From assembly GCF_008369115.1 (NCBI RefSeq), contig NZ_VOAZ01000001.1, positions 930,001 through 994,000 on the forward strand: 64,000 nt of DNA, in the 5' to 3' direction. This document shows, one piece after another, positions 45,724 through 54,935 of the stretch. The notes beneath the pieces were generated by a model. That model was not told the origin of the DNA. It ran no database searches and was given only the letters and a program-made list of their open reading frames with translations. The position numbers and the translations under genes are program-made. This stretch comes from Psychrobacter sp. ANT_WB68. Lineage in GTDB: Bacteria; Pseudomonadota; Gammaproteobacteria; Pseudomonadales; Moraxellaceae. Numbering within the stretch: the stretch's first letter is position 1; the number at the start of each line of letters is the position of its first letter.

Positions 45724-46246
45724 TAATGACCCCATAAAACCAGACTCACACTCGAAAAGACTCACATTGCATACAGAGGCGGACACTAAGCGGTTAGCTG
45801 AGCAACTAGCGACTTTATCATTATCAGGTAGTGTCTGGCTGGCGGGTGATTTGGGTGCCGGTAAAACCACCTTGACTCGCTATTGGTTGCAAGCATTGGG
45901 TCATAGTGGTGCAGTGAAAAGTCCAACTTATACCTTGGTCGAACCTTATAGCATCGAGCAAAATGATGGGTCAACAAATCCGGTTTATCATGCTGATTTA
46001 TATCGTCTGCAAGATCCAGAAGAGCTGTCTTTTATCGGATTTGATGAGTATCTGGATGAGCCAAACGCGTTGGTTATCATCGAATGGGCTAGCCGCGCAG
46101 ACACCTACTTACCGCCACCTGCTATGTTTATCGATATGACGCAAGACAAGAGCAGTGACAAAAATGCCGAGGCTCGTCAAGTTGAGCTGCGACTATCCAA
46201 GGCAGGACAAGCGCAAGGCTTAGATTTATCTTCTCTTAAGATTTAG
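45716..46246 (+). CDS. tsaE: tRNA threonylcarbamoyladenosine synthesis ATPase
   Basis: The 176-residue protein has a Walker A GDLGAGKTT (44-52), VKSPTYTLVEPY near 64-75, and a Walker B-like VYHADLYRL, followed by FIGFDEYLDEPNALVIIEWASR. TsaE works with TsaB and TsaD to put threonylcarbamoyl on adenine 37 of tRNA. The ATG overlaps the end of the queD-like gene, giving coupling. In E. coli amiB lies between tsaE and mutL; here mutL follows directly after 84 bases. Confidence 0.9.
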   Translation: MSNNDPIKPDSHSKRLTLHTEADTKRLAEQLATLSLSGSVWLAGDLGAGKTTLTRYWLQALGHSGAVKSPTYTLVEPYSIEQNDGSTNPVYHADLYRLQDPEELSFIGFDEYLDEPNALVIIEWASRADTYLPPPAMFIDMTQDKSSDKNAEARQVELRLSKAGQAQGLDLSSLKI

Positions 46247-46330
46247 TTTACACCCAATACCTGTACTCGATGTCAGTTATAAACATCCGCCCGCATCACT
46301 TATCAACACGCAAAACAACGATACCTCTTA

Positions 46331-48163
46331 ATGCCACAAATGCCCGACAATCATTCTAATACTCGTATCAAAAAATTATCACCACTGCTTATCAATCAAT
46401 TGGCAGCAGGTGAGGTGGTGACGCGTCCATCAGCAGTGGTTAAAGAGCTACTGGAAAATGCGCTTGATGCTGGTGCTACCGATATTGAGATACATATTAC
46501 TCAAGGCGGTATGGGTATGATTGAAGTGGTGGACAATGGTATGGGCATCCATCCCGATGATATGGTCATGGCGATTACCCGCCATGCGACCAGCAAAGTC
46601 GCGGATGTGGCTAATTTGCACGGTATTACGACGTTAGGCTTTCGCGGTGAGGCGTTGGCAGCGACAGCAGCTGTTTCGCGTTTGACCTTAACCAGCAGTC
46701 ATGATGACACTGGTATAGGCCGTCAGTTGCAAGTTGCTGGTATACTGGATGGTGTACCAAAGTTGATACCGGTTGTGCATCATCGTGGTACGACCATTAC
46801 CGTTAAGGATTTATATTTTAATGTACCAGCACGTCGTGGCAACTTGAAATCTATTGCGACGGAGTTTGGTCATATTGAAACGATTGTCCGCGAAGTGGCT
46901 TTGGCGCGAGCAGATGTGGCGCTGACGCTCTTTCATGATAATAAAAAGCGGCTAACACTGTCTTCAAGTTCCATACATTCAAATAATGGATCTGCAAATA
47001 ATAGTTCTGTAGACGCTAATGAAAGTCGCCATGCTCATATTAATCGTCTGCCGTTATCACGTCTTGAACAAGCAACTGGGTCATCATTAGCAGATAAGGC
47101 GTTAGAGATAGCAATAGATCTCACCAGTCTAGTTCACCAACCTAGAGCGTATGCTAGTAATAGCTTTAACGATCAGGCAGGCATTAATGGTTGGTTATGG
47201 CCCATCACTGATTCTCAGAATGCGTTACCAAAGTTAATCTATGTAAATGGCAGGCTAGTAAAAGAGGCGTTAATTAGCAATCAGCTACGCCAACTCGCTC
47301 AAAGCGCTCATTTGGCAGGCATTGGTTATGCACTTTATTTTGATTTGCCTACCCAGTGGCTCAATATCAATGTACACCCCTCTAAACAGCGCATTAAAAT
47401 CAGCTCACTTAACAACATCATGGCGCACTTGAGTCATGCAATTCAGTCAAAGCTTAAAAACATCTCTGCAAAAGAGAGAATGGCTAAAAACGCTACACCA
47501 CTTATAGAAAATAATAATGCCATAAACGCCAATTCTATTATTAATACGCCTATAAACGAGCAAGCATTAAATACAGATTTGGCGGGAAAACCTTATGAAA
47601 GTACTATGTTGCTGCAAAACAGAAAGCCAGATAGACAGGTACGCGAAGCTAAGCAGTCTTATCAATTATCAGAAAGTACGTCTGACACTCAATCCTTAAC
47701 AAACACCGCTCATATTCCAAATGACAGATTAATACAAGTTGCACCTTTACCATATTGTTTGGATATTATTTGTTTAGATGCTATTAAACACTTAGATGGT
47801 TTAGCGCTCGATTCTGCTGTGATGAAAAGCATAGGTGATAATATACTACCTTGGTTACTGTTCTATAGTGAAAGTAAGTTTTCGGTTATTAGCGCCGAGG
47901 TTTGGCAGTCGCAGCTGAATCTATTGTTTGATTCAGAGTCGGTTAGGCAAAATGGCGCTCAAAAAGCTGCTGCTCAGAAAAATGGTTTGCCTGTCCATGC
48001 TAGTGATGTTAACGAACAACTTGCGGCTTTAAGCATTCAAATGTCTGCACAAGATGTTTTGGCATTTAAGACAGATCTTGAAGGCTTACTCACTAAGCAT
48101 GCTATCAAATCTATTAACAGCAGTCGATTGGCTGTATTGATGCTGTCGTCTGGACCTGAGTAA
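46331..48163 (+). CDS. mutL: DNA mismatch repair protein MutL
   Basis: The N-terminal GHKL ATPase is typical: AAGEVVTRPSAVVKELLENALDAGAT with Glu39 and Asn43, VDNGMGI, TLGFRGEALAA, and NVPARRGNLKS, then VNGRLVKEALISNQLR and NVHPSKQRIKISS. A long Asn/Ser-rich linker (about 380-460) leads to a C-terminal domain that looks divergent; no DQHA-x-x-E-type endonuclease motif or C-terminal CPHGRP motif is seen, like E. coli MutL. MutL links MutS recognition to strand removal. The frame is intact at 610 residues. Confidence 0.93.
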   Translation: MPQMPDNHSNTRIKKLSPLLINQLAAGEVVTRPSAVVKELLENALDAGATDIEIHITQGGMGMIEVVDNGMGIHPDDMVMAITRHATSKVADVANLHGITTLGFRGEALAATAAVSRLTLTSSHDDTGIGRQLQVAGILDGVPKLIPVVHHRGTTITVKDLYFNVPARRGNLKSIATEFGHIETIVREVALARADVALTLFHDNKKRLTLSSSSIHSNNGSANNSSVDANESRHAHINRLPLSRLEQATGSSLADKALEIAIDLTSLVHQPRAYASNSFNDQAGINGWLWPITDSQNALPKLIYVNGRLVKEALISNQLRQLAQSAHLAGIGYALYFDLPTQWLNINVHPSKQRIKISSLNNIMAHLSHAIQSKLKNISAKERMAKNATPLIENNNAINANSIINTPINEQALNTDLAGKPYESTMLLQNRKPDRQVREAKQSYQLSESTSDTQSLTNTAHIPNDRLIQVAPLPYCLDIICLDAIKHLDGLALDSAVMKSIGDNILPWLLFYSESKFSVISAEVWQSQLNLLFDSESVRQNGAQKAAAQKNGLPVHASDVNEQLAALSIQMSAQDVLAFKTDLEGLLTKHAIKSINSSRLAVLMLSSGPE

Positions 48164-48266
48164 GCACATCAGTAACGATATAAGAAAATATAATAAGCAC
48201 ACGTAACAATCTAAATAGCTAAACTCCGTTTTTGCTAATGACAACATAATTGATAAAGGCAACCCT

Positions 48267-49457
48267 ATGCGACTTTCGTCTGATAGCTCATCTTATAGCC
48301 TAAATCCCAAGTTAGCGGATAATAGCGTCGTATGTCTGATGGCACCGACAGCGAGTGGAAAAACTGCTCTGGCTTATGAGTTATACGATACGGGACGTTA
48401 TGAGTTAATCTCGGTTGATTCGGCGCTGATATATCGCGATATGAATATCGGTACAGCGAAGCCAACAGCTACTGAGCTGGCACGCTATCCGCACCATTTA
48501 GTCGATATCATTGACCCCATGCAGAGCTATAGCGTTGCTGAATTTGTGAATGATGTTGCCCGTTTGATTGATAGCTGTCACGAGAATGGAAAAATACCCT
48601 TGCTGGTAGGTGGCACCATGATGTATTACATGGCGCTACTTGACGGACTATCTCCAGTACCGGATAGTGATGATGGTGTTCGCGCGCGCGTTGAGCAGTG
48701 GCGGCAAGAGGAAGGTATTAGTTCACTTTATGACTATTTGGGTAAAATTGATCCGATAAGTCACCAGCGTCTTAATGCGACTGATACTCAGCGTATTACT
48801 CGAGCACTTGAAGTCTATCTACAAACCAATATACCTATAAGTGACTGGCAAAAAAAGCCAAAAAAGGCGTTGGCTCATAGCCCTAACCAGCAGTGGCATG
48901 CATTGGCGGTGATGCCCGATCGCTCATGGTTGCATAAGCGTATCGAGCAACGTTTGGACATCATGTGGAATGAAGGTCTAGTGAATGAAGTGATAGGATT
49001 GCTTGAGCAGTATCCCCTAACGCCGAACTTGCCATCTATGCGCTGTGTTGGTTATCGGCAAGTATTGGAATACCTGGTCCATATCAACCATTCGATATTC
49101 GAACAGCCGCATTTGGATAAAGCGCAGTTTTATGAGGCTTTTGGTGAAATAGATACTTCGATAAATGAAAAAGAAAAGCCACAGAGAATAGCCGAGTTAC
49201 CCATCCAATCGTCCGAGCACGCTACACAGACTCAGGCGCTTGCTTGTCAGCAAATGCAAAATAAGGCATTATATGCGACAAGGCAGCTAGCAAAGCGTCA
49301 GTACACGTGGCTGCGCAAGGTTATGCAGTTATCCGATACTTTAGCAACCCCATCAACGATAAGGCCCTCATCTATTGATGTGAATAATCCTGCTTCTGAT
49401 AAGATGATACTACACTCATTCACCACGATGGAGCAGGTACGAGATTATTTATACTAA
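48267..49457 (+). CDS. miaA: tRNA dimethylallyltransferase
   Basis: The 396-residue enzyme has the P-loop APTASGKT (26-33), LISVDSALIYRDMNIGTAKP, PHHLVDIIDP, LLVGGTMMYYMALLDG, and TLRC-like SMRCVGYRQVLEYL. It adds dimethylallyl to A37 of tRNAs reading U-starting codons. About 55-70 residues (near 275-330) are inserted before the ending KALYATRQLAKRQYTWLRK, making it about 80 longer than E. coli MiaA. The order mutL-miaA-hfq is the classic gammaproteobacterial one. Confidence 0.93.
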   Translation: MRLSSDSSSYSLNPKLADNSVVCLMAPTASGKTALAYELYDTGRYELISVDSALIYRDMNIGTAKPTATELARYPHHLVDIIDPMQSYSVAEFVNDVARLIDSCHENGKIPLLVGGTMMYYMALLDGLSPVPDSDDGVRARVEQWRQEEGISSLYDYLGKIDPISHQRLNATDTQRITRALEVYLQTNIPISDWQKKPKKALAHSPNQQWHALAVMPDRSWLHKRIEQRLDIMWNEGLVNEVIGLLEQYPLTPNLPSMRCVGYRQVLEYLVHINHSIFEQPHLDKAQFYEAFGEIDTSINEKEKPQRIAELPIQSSEHATQTQALACQQMQNKALYATRQLAKRQYTWLRKVMQLSDTLATPSTIRPSSIDVNNPASDKMILHSFTTMEQVRDYLY

Positions 49458-49915
49458 TTTTCTCTAATAGCGCCCATATAAAGGTCTTATAGAAGTTATT
49501 AATAAAGACAAGCTAAATGGTTTGTTTTTGAAGGGTATTAGAAATACAAGGCGGTAATAAAGAGTTAGAAGAAAATAGTAAAGTAGTCACAATTAATTTC
49601 AATATACAAAACAGATAACTGTTATAATTTAAACCATAGTAAACTAGTGTGAATTATATTGATAAAATTGCTTTTTTATTGACTGTTTAGTTAACGTTTG
49701 TTGATATATTTGCTTTTGAAACAAGTAGTTACTTAGTTGTTTACACTAACAACGTATTCACAATAAAGCGGAGTCATTTAACAAGAATGAGCGCTTATTC
49801 AGATACGTTTCATAAATAAAACTTATTATTGTATCTGCCCTTAGCCATTATAATTAAAGCAACACTTAAAATAATTGGCATTAAAAATAATTATATAATA
49901 TTTAGGAGAGACTTC
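49458..49915. other. 458-base AT-rich region before hfq
   Basis: Very AT-rich spacer with no convincing ORF. A possible sigma-70 promoter is noted at 49679-49707. The start of hfq is preceded by TAGGAGAG. Confidence 0.5.
49679..49707 (+). promoter_or_regulatory. Possible sigma-70 promoter for hfq
   Basis: TTGACT and TGATAT are separated by 17 bases, about 210 bases before the hfq start. In such AT-rich DNA this may be chance. Confidence 0.3.
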
Positions 49916-50443
49916 ATGTCAAAAGGACAAACTTTACAAGATCCGTTCTTGAATTCGCTGCGCAAAGATCGTATCCCGGTTTCTATTTTTTTGGTCAATG
50001 GTATTAAACTGCAAGGTCAAATCGAATCATTTGACCAATATGTGGTGTTGCTGAAAAATACTGTTAGCCAAATGGTATATAAACATGCTATTTCAACAGT
50101 AGTTCCAGCCCGTAACCCTAGAAGTAGCACAGCGACAGGTACCACTACACAGACGCCAACCGCCGCACCTGTTGGCTATCAAGGCAGTGGTTTTGAGCGC
50201 GGTAGTAACCCTGTTAGTACCGGTGGTTTTGAAGAGCGTGGCTTTGCCAATCGCAGTGGTTTTAATCGGGGTGGCTTTAGCCAAGGTCAAGATCGTGGTT
50301 TTGAGCGTGGTGGCTTTGGTCAGAGTCAAGAGCGCGGTTTTGAGCGTGGTGGCTTCGGTCAGGACCGTGGTTTTGAAGCGCCGTTGGATAATACGGGTTT
50401 CGAAAATAAGCCGAATGATGACTCTGATGACAGTAATCATTAA
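49916..50443 (+). CDS. hfq: RNA chaperone Hfq with a long glycine-rich tail
   Basis: ATG 49916 follows TTTAGGAGAGACTTC and gives the usual [13 protein letters not shown] opening, so the earlier in-frame start at 49829 is rejected. The Sm core is complete: [21 protein letters not shown] and the Sm2 motif [10 protein letters not shown] (to about residue 66). It then continues with about 100 extra residues of Gly, Phe, Arg and Gln repeats such as GFERGGFGQ, ending in an acidic stretch. E. coli Hfq has 102 residues; long glycine-rich tails are known in Acinetobacter and relatives. Hfq pairs small RNAs with mRNAs. miaA lies upstream on the same strand, 458 bases away. Confidence 0.95.
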   Translation: MSKGQTLQDPFLNSLRKDRIPVSIFLVNGIKLQGQIESFDQYVVLLKNTVSQMVYKHAISTVVPARNPRSSTATGTTTQTPTAAPVGYQGSGFERGSNPVSTGGFEERGFANRSGFNRGGFSQGQDRGFERGGFGQSQERGFERGGFGQDRGFEAPLDNTGFENKPNDDSDDSNH

Positions 50444-50808
50444 AGTCTAGGCGTAAAGCGCTATGATTTAAATATGATTCTTAAAACACTATAGTTGGAA
50501 TACTGTGCTTGAAATACGATGCTTAAATCTAAGAACAATGCTTAACCCTATCATATAGCCTTGCTCATTTGATAAATCATTTATTAAAATGCCCTATATC
50601 TGATTAAGACCTACTATTATAGTGGGTTTTTTTTGTATGAATAGACGTATAATCTATCTGGCAATGATGAAGTTAGTGCTAAAATTATGGCTGTCATCGT
50701 GCGCTATATTATTAATATCGAGCATAGTATAGTAAAATGTTTTATTGATTCATTTAAAATATTACATCAATAAACCTCAAGTCACTGAATATAGAATAGA
50801 GCTGCTGT
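50444..50808. other. Spacer between hfq and kdsD
   Basis: These 365 bases contain the hfq terminator and probably the promoter of the kdsD operon. No ORF was recognised. Confidence 0.5.
50607..50634 (+). terminator. Terminator after hfq
   Basis: CCTACTA pairs with TAGTGGG around TTA, with one wobble, followed by eight T residues. It lies about 165 bases after the stop of hfq. Confidence 0.7.
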
Positions 50809-51801
50809 ATGAGTAATCCCCAATGCAATCTGACCCACGAACAATTCATTAGTACTGCTATCGAAGCGATTAATACTGAGATAGCCGCGCTCGCATTATT
50901 GACTGAGCAAATCGATGATAGATTTGCCCAAGCCTGCGACATTATTTTGGCCTGTCAAGGACGCGTAGTAGTGACGGGTATGGGTAAGTCAGGATTGATT
51001 GGGCGCAAAATAGCGGCGACTTTTGCTTCTACGGGCACGCCAGCGTTTTTTATGCATCCTGGTGAAGCAGGGCATGGCGATTTAGGGATGTTGGTAAAGG
51101 GTGATGTATTACTTGCCATCTCAAACTCGGGCGAGTCGGATGAGATTAGAATGCTACTGCCAGTAGTCAAACGCTTAAATATCCCGCTGATTAGTATCAG
51201 CCGAGACAAGCGCGGTATGCTACCACGAGCGGCTGACATCGTCTTAACGCTGGGCAAATCACAGGAAGCTTGTCCGCTCAATTTGGCACCAACTTCCAGT
51301 ACCACGGCGACTTTGGCATTAGGCGATGCGTTGGCAGTGGCTTTGGTACATGCCCGTAACTTTACTTCAGAAGATTTTGCTTTATCGCATCCCGCCGGAG
51401 CCCTAGGACGGCAACTGCTGACGCGGGTTGAGGATTTGATGCATACCAATTCTGGAGATTTGCCACTTATCAACCAACAGGCGCCATTGCAAGAAGCTTT
51501 ATTTACCATGTCTGCGGGGCGTTTGGGTATGACAGTGGTGACTGACGACGAACAAAAAGTGGTTGGTGTATTTACTGATGGTGATTTGCGCAGAGGCTTA
51601 GAAAAAGGCATTGATTTGCAGACGCCTATGGGTGAGCTGATGGTAAGCAATCCACGCCGCGTTAGTAAAAGCATGCGGGCTTCAGATGCGCTGAGTGTGA
51701 TGAATGAAAATGGGATTAGCCAGCTGCTGATTATCGATGATGCAGAGCGCTTGGAAGCCGTCATTACGGTGCATGATTTATTACAAGCCGGTGTGAAGTA
51801 A
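50809..51801 (+). CDS. kdsD: Arabinose-5-phosphate isomerase (KdsD/KpsF family)
   Basis: The 330-residue protein has an N-terminal SIS domain (GRVVVTGMGKSGLIGRKIAATFASTGTPAFF near 45-75, AISNSGESDEIRMLLP near 103-118, and a later SHPAGALGRQLL) followed by two CBS domains from about residue 205. It turns ribulose 5-phosphate into arabinose 5-phosphate for Kdo synthesis. It opens the kdsD-kdsC-lptC-lptA-lptB block, the same order as in E. coli. It is a complete and ordinary member. Confidence 0.93.
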   Translation: MSNPQCNLTHEQFISTAIEAINTEIAALALLTEQIDDRFAQACDIILACQGRVVVTGMGKSGLIGRKIAATFASTGTPAFFMHPGEAGHGDLGMLVKGDVLLAISNSGESDEIRMLLPVVKRLNIPLISISRDKRGMLPRAADIVLTLGKSQEACPLNLAPTSSTTATLALGDALAVALVHARNFTSEDFALSHPAGALGRQLLTRVEDLMHTNSGDLPLINQQAPLQEALFTMSAGRLGMTVVTDDEQKVVGVFTDGDLRRGLEKGIDLQTPMGELMVSNPRRVSKSMRASDALSVMNENGISQLLIIDDAERLEAVITVHDLLQAGVK

Positions 51802-51855
51802 GTACTATACTAATAAGTAGTATATTAAAAAACAGCCTTTAATAAGAGAGCACTG

Positions 51856-52422
51856 ATGCAAGACTTAATAAAAAAAGCCGGACAAGTAAAGCTATTGGTC
51901 ATGGATGTTGATGGTATTTTGTCAAATGGTCAAATTATCTATGATGCCAATGGCATTGAGACCAAAGCCTTTTCAGTACAAGATGGCGTAGGCGTTAAGT
52001 CGTTGGCACGTTATGGTATTTTAACTGCTATTATCACCGGTCGTAGCAGTCCTATGGTAGATAAGCGTGCTTCTGAGATGGGTGTGAATTATATCGTACA
52101 AGGTCGGGATGACAAGCTGATTGCTTTACAGGAGCTCTTAACCACCCTTGATCCCGCGCTCAATATCACCGCTGCCGATTGTGCTTATATGGGTGATGAT
52201 TTACCCGATATCAAAGCGATGCAAACCGTTGGCTTTGCTGCGACTGTTCCTAATGCACATGCAGAAGTCATAAAACGTAGTCATATGGTGACCACGCGCG
52301 CAGGCGGTACCGGCGCTGTACGTGAAATATGTGATCTGATTTTAAAAGGTCATGGACACTATAAAGACTTTATTGCGCACTATACGCTTGATGAAGCAAA
52401 GCCTGGGGATAACTTGTCGTGA
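51856..52422 (+). CDS. kdsC: 3-Deoxy-D-manno-octulosonate 8-phosphate phosphatase
   Basis: This 188-residue HAD-type phosphatase has DVDGILSNG with Asp17 and Asp19, AIITGRSS near 57-64, and AYMGDDLPDI near 114-123. It removes phosphate from Kdo 8-phosphate, the last step before CMP-Kdo. Its TGA stop overlaps the GTG start of lptC by four bases. Length and motifs are normal. Confidence 0.93.
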   Translation: MQDLIKKAGQVKLLVMDVDGILSNGQIIYDANGIETKAFSVQDGVGVKSLARYGILTAIITGRSSPMVDKRASEMGVNYIVQGRDDKLIALQELLTTLDPALNITAADCAYMGDDLPDIKAMQTVGFAATVPNAHAEVIKRSHMVTTRAGGTGAVREICDLILKGHGHYKDFIAHYTLDEAKPGDNLS

Positions 52423-53003
52423 ATACTCGTGTTTTAATCGTTCTTGCGTTGATTATTGCTGTGATTGCTGGCTGGTTTTTTAAGCAGCAAGGAGAGATTG
52501 CGCCACCTGTTAATATTGAAGCGACGGATGTTGACTACGAAGCCACAGATATTAAGGCCGTGCAGACTAACGAGAAAGGTGAGACTGAGTATGAATTGAG
52601 TGCTGAATCACTAACGCACAATCCTGTGACCGATAAAGATGAGATGAAAGGCATTACCATGAATTGGGAGCCTTCAGACGAGCAGCGTTATCGTATTGAA
52701 GCGGGTAATGCTGCAATCAGTCAACAGACGGGTGAAATGAGTTTATCAGGCGGTTTCTCGCTAGTCAGCGAAGGTAAGGCGGGCGAGTCTGATGTTGAAC
52801 CTATTAAAGTCACAGGTACTACATTAAAAGGCAATACCAAGTCTGGTAAAGTCTATAGTGATGAAGCGGTCAAAGTCGAACAAGGTATGAATCGCTTTGA
52901 AGCATCGAGTATGACTGCCAATCTCGAAACAGGCGAATATGAATTTGGTAAAGTCGCTGTTGCCTTTATGCCAGCAAAGCGTCAAGACAAAGCCTTGTTT
53001 TAA
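52419..53003 (+). CDS. lptC: LPS export protein LptC
   Basis: GTG 52419 overlaps the kdsC stop (GTGA), so translation is probably coupled. The 194-residue product has one N-terminal membrane span (VLIVLALIIAVIAGWFF) and a periplasmic beta-jellyroll part with ATDIKAVQTNEKGETEYELSAESL. LptC passes LPS from the LptB2FG transporter to LptA. Identity is set mainly by position between kdsC and lptA plus fold features; primary sequence is not highly conserved. Confidence 0.87.
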   Translation: MNTRVLIVLALIIAVIAGWFFKQQGEIAPPVNIEATDVDYEATDIKAVQTNEKGETEYELSAESLTHNPVTDKDEMKGITMNWEPSDEQRYRIEAGNAAISQQTGEMSLSGGFSLVSEGKAGESDVEPIKVTGTTLKGNTKSGKVYSDEAVKVEQGMNRFEASSMTANLETGEYEFGKVAVAFMPAKRQDKALF

Positions 53004-53120
53004 CATTAACCTAAGCTTGAATATTGTTTTAATCGCCTGACTGCTTTAACCAGCCTATTGATATTACATTCTTATTAGCAGCAGCACCTAGCAGGAAGTT
53101 TGCAAACTCTACTACCCATA

Positions 53121-53708
53121 ATGAAACGAGTAACTTTTATGAAATTCACTTTTTTGCCTACTTTACGCTTGCTATCGACGCGCTCTATCCAAGTATCAAA
53201 CGGACTACGTACGTTGGCGATGGTTATGCTGTTAGCCTTGCCATTATATAGCCATGCCTTACCATCAGATGCCAATCAAGAAATTAAGCTGTTGGCCGAT
53301 AAAGCCACTTATAGTGAACGTACAGGAATTACCAGCTATTCAGGTAGTGTGGTGATTACTCAAGGTACGTTTAAGATGACTGCTGATAATATTACGGTCA
53401 ATTTATCGCAGGGGCGTAGTATCAACTCGGCCGTAGCAACTGGTCGTCCAGCAACGATGCAACAAGTGGTGACGCAAGAAAAAGGCTTAGCAAAAGGTCA
53501 GGCGAACAAAATCGACTACAATGCCGTCACAGGCATTGTTACGCTCACTGGTAATGCAAAGCTGGTGCAGAATGGCGCAAGTTTTGCCGGTAATGTCATT
53601 CGTTACAGCCTAAAAGCGGGTGATGTAGAAGCAACTGCTGGTGGTAATCAGCGTGTGGAGCTGGTTTTTCCGCCCAATAATGGTACCAATCAAAGCAGCA
53701 TACGCTAA
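53121..53708 (+). CDS. lptA: LPS transport periplasmic protein LptA
   Basis: The frame is open from TTG 53100; ATG 53121 is taken as start, and ATG 53139 is equally possible, since the ribosome binding site is unclear. The signal peptide ends LPLYSHA near residue 43 of the longer form. The mature part is an OstA/LptA beta-fold: IKLLADKATYSERTGITSYSGSVVITQGTFKM, ATGRPATMQQ, and ANKIDYNAVTGIVTLTGNAKLVQNGASFAG. It bridges the periplasm between LptC and LptD for LPS. It lies between lptC and lptB as usual. Confidence 0.9.
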   Translation: MKRVTFMKFTFLPTLRLLSTRSIQVSNGLRTLAMVMLLALPLYSHALPSDANQEIKLLADKATYSERTGITSYSGSVVITQGTFKMTADNITVNLSQGRSINSAVATGRPATMQQVVTQEKGLAKGQANKIDYNAVTGIVTLTGNAKLVQNGASFAGNVIRYSLKAGDVEATAGGNQRVELVFPPNNGTNQSSIR

Positions 53709-53844
53709 GTGACTTAACCAAATAACCTATTAACTAATGGGTTAATTGGCTAATAACGCTGAATGAATAGAAATCGTTAAACCTCTCAGCCATTCCTATT
53801 AGCGCTTGAGTGTTGCAACTTTAACAGTAAGTGATGAGTAAGTT

Positions 53845-54651
53845 ATGAGTGATATTAAAAGTAATGTTCTTAATAATAATGAGCTTAATAATGACTCTGT
53901 CGCGTCAATGAACAACTCTGACTCTGTCGCCCGTTTAACGATGCAAAATTTAGGGAAGCGCTATGGTAAACGCTGGGTTGTGAAAGATGTGTCATTTTCT
54001 GTTGAACAAGGACAAGTCGTTGGGTTGCTAGGTCCAAACGGTGCTGGCAAAACCACCAGTTTTTATATGGTGGTAGGTCTGGTCAACATGGACAAGGGCC
54101 GTGTTACTTTAGGGAAGATGGATTTATCAAAATATGCCATGCATGAGCGTGCGCGCGCCGGCATTGGCTATTTGCCGCAAGAAGCGTCTATCTTTCGTAA
54201 GTTATCGATTGAAGACAATATTCTAGCCATCTTGCAAACTCGTAAAGAATTGAGCGCCAGTGAACAACGCCAAGAGCTTGAAAAACTGATAGGCGAGTTT
54301 CATTTAGAACATGTGCGCAAATCTCTGGGCATGAGTGTTTCAGGCGGTGAGCGCCGTCGCTGTGAGATTGCCCGCGCTTTGGCCGCCGATCCTAAATTTA
54401 TCCTACTGGATGAACCTTTTGCGGGTGTCGATCCTATCTCTGTTGGGGATATTAAAGATGTTATTTTAACCCTGAAAAATCGTGGTATTGGCGTCTTAAT
54501 CACTGACCATAATGTTCGTGATACTTTAGCGATTTGTGAAAAAGCGTACATTGTCTCAGAAGGTGCTATCATTGCTGAAGGTACATCGTCTGAAGTACTG
54601 GAGAATGAATTGGTAAAATCTGTCTACCTTGGTAAAGATTTCCAAGTATAA
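53845..54651 (+). CDS. lptB: LPS export ABC transporter ATPase LptB
   Basis: The 268-residue ABC protein has the Walker [10 protein letters not shown] (63-71), signature SVSGGERRR near 161-169, and Walker [14 protein letters not shown]. It drives extraction of LPS by LptFG. An Asn/Ser-rich tail of about 28 residues precedes the domain, which E. coli LptB lacks; an in-frame ATG at codon 22 or 33 would remove it. In E. coli rpoN follows; here radA follows instead after a 284-base gap. Confidence 0.93.
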   Translation: MSDIKSNVLNNNELNNDSVASMNNSDSVARLTMQNLGKRYGKRWVVKDVSFSVEQGQVVGLLGPNGAGKTTSFYMVVGLVNMDKGRVTLGKMDLSKYAMHERARAGIGYLPQEASIFRKLSIEDNILAILQTRKELSASEQRQELEKLIGEFHLEHVRKSLGMSVSGGERRRCEIARALAADPKFILLDEPFAGVDPISVGDIKDVILTLKNRGIGVLITDHNVRDTLAICEKAYIVSEGAIIAEGTSSEVLENELVKSVYLGKDFQV

Positions 54652-54935
54652 AGCCATATTCATATTGATGCTTAGCCGATATCCTTCTTTTTAAGTCCTT
54701 ATCTGTATTTTTAGCCGACTATTTTGTCATTGGGCAGGACTCTATAGGTGTCCAACTAATATTTGGCTATTCCTTCTTTGTAATCACAGTTTTTGTAAGC
54801 ACATTCCTCTATAAAGTACGGCCTGATTCTACAGGCTGGTATATCATTTCTTACTCTTATATTAAAACTTTTACAAAGCCTCACGAAACTCTATTTATTA
54901 TTCTCGATTGACCAGCTGAATAAGGTTTATAGGTT

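Noticed and set aside
50093-50440. Long reverse-strand frame opposite hfq (115 codons)
   Set aside because: It is the shadow of the glycine-rich repeats; composition is repetitive Thr/Lys and there is no start signal.
50955-51764. 269-codon reverse frame opposite kdsD
   Set aside because: It lies fully inside a well-supported gene and has a shadow-like Ser/Pro composition.
53845-54935. Missing rpoN after lptB as a sign of rearrangement
   Set aside because: Gene order after lptB differs among gammaproteobacteria; there are no insertion sequence traces or repeats at the junction.
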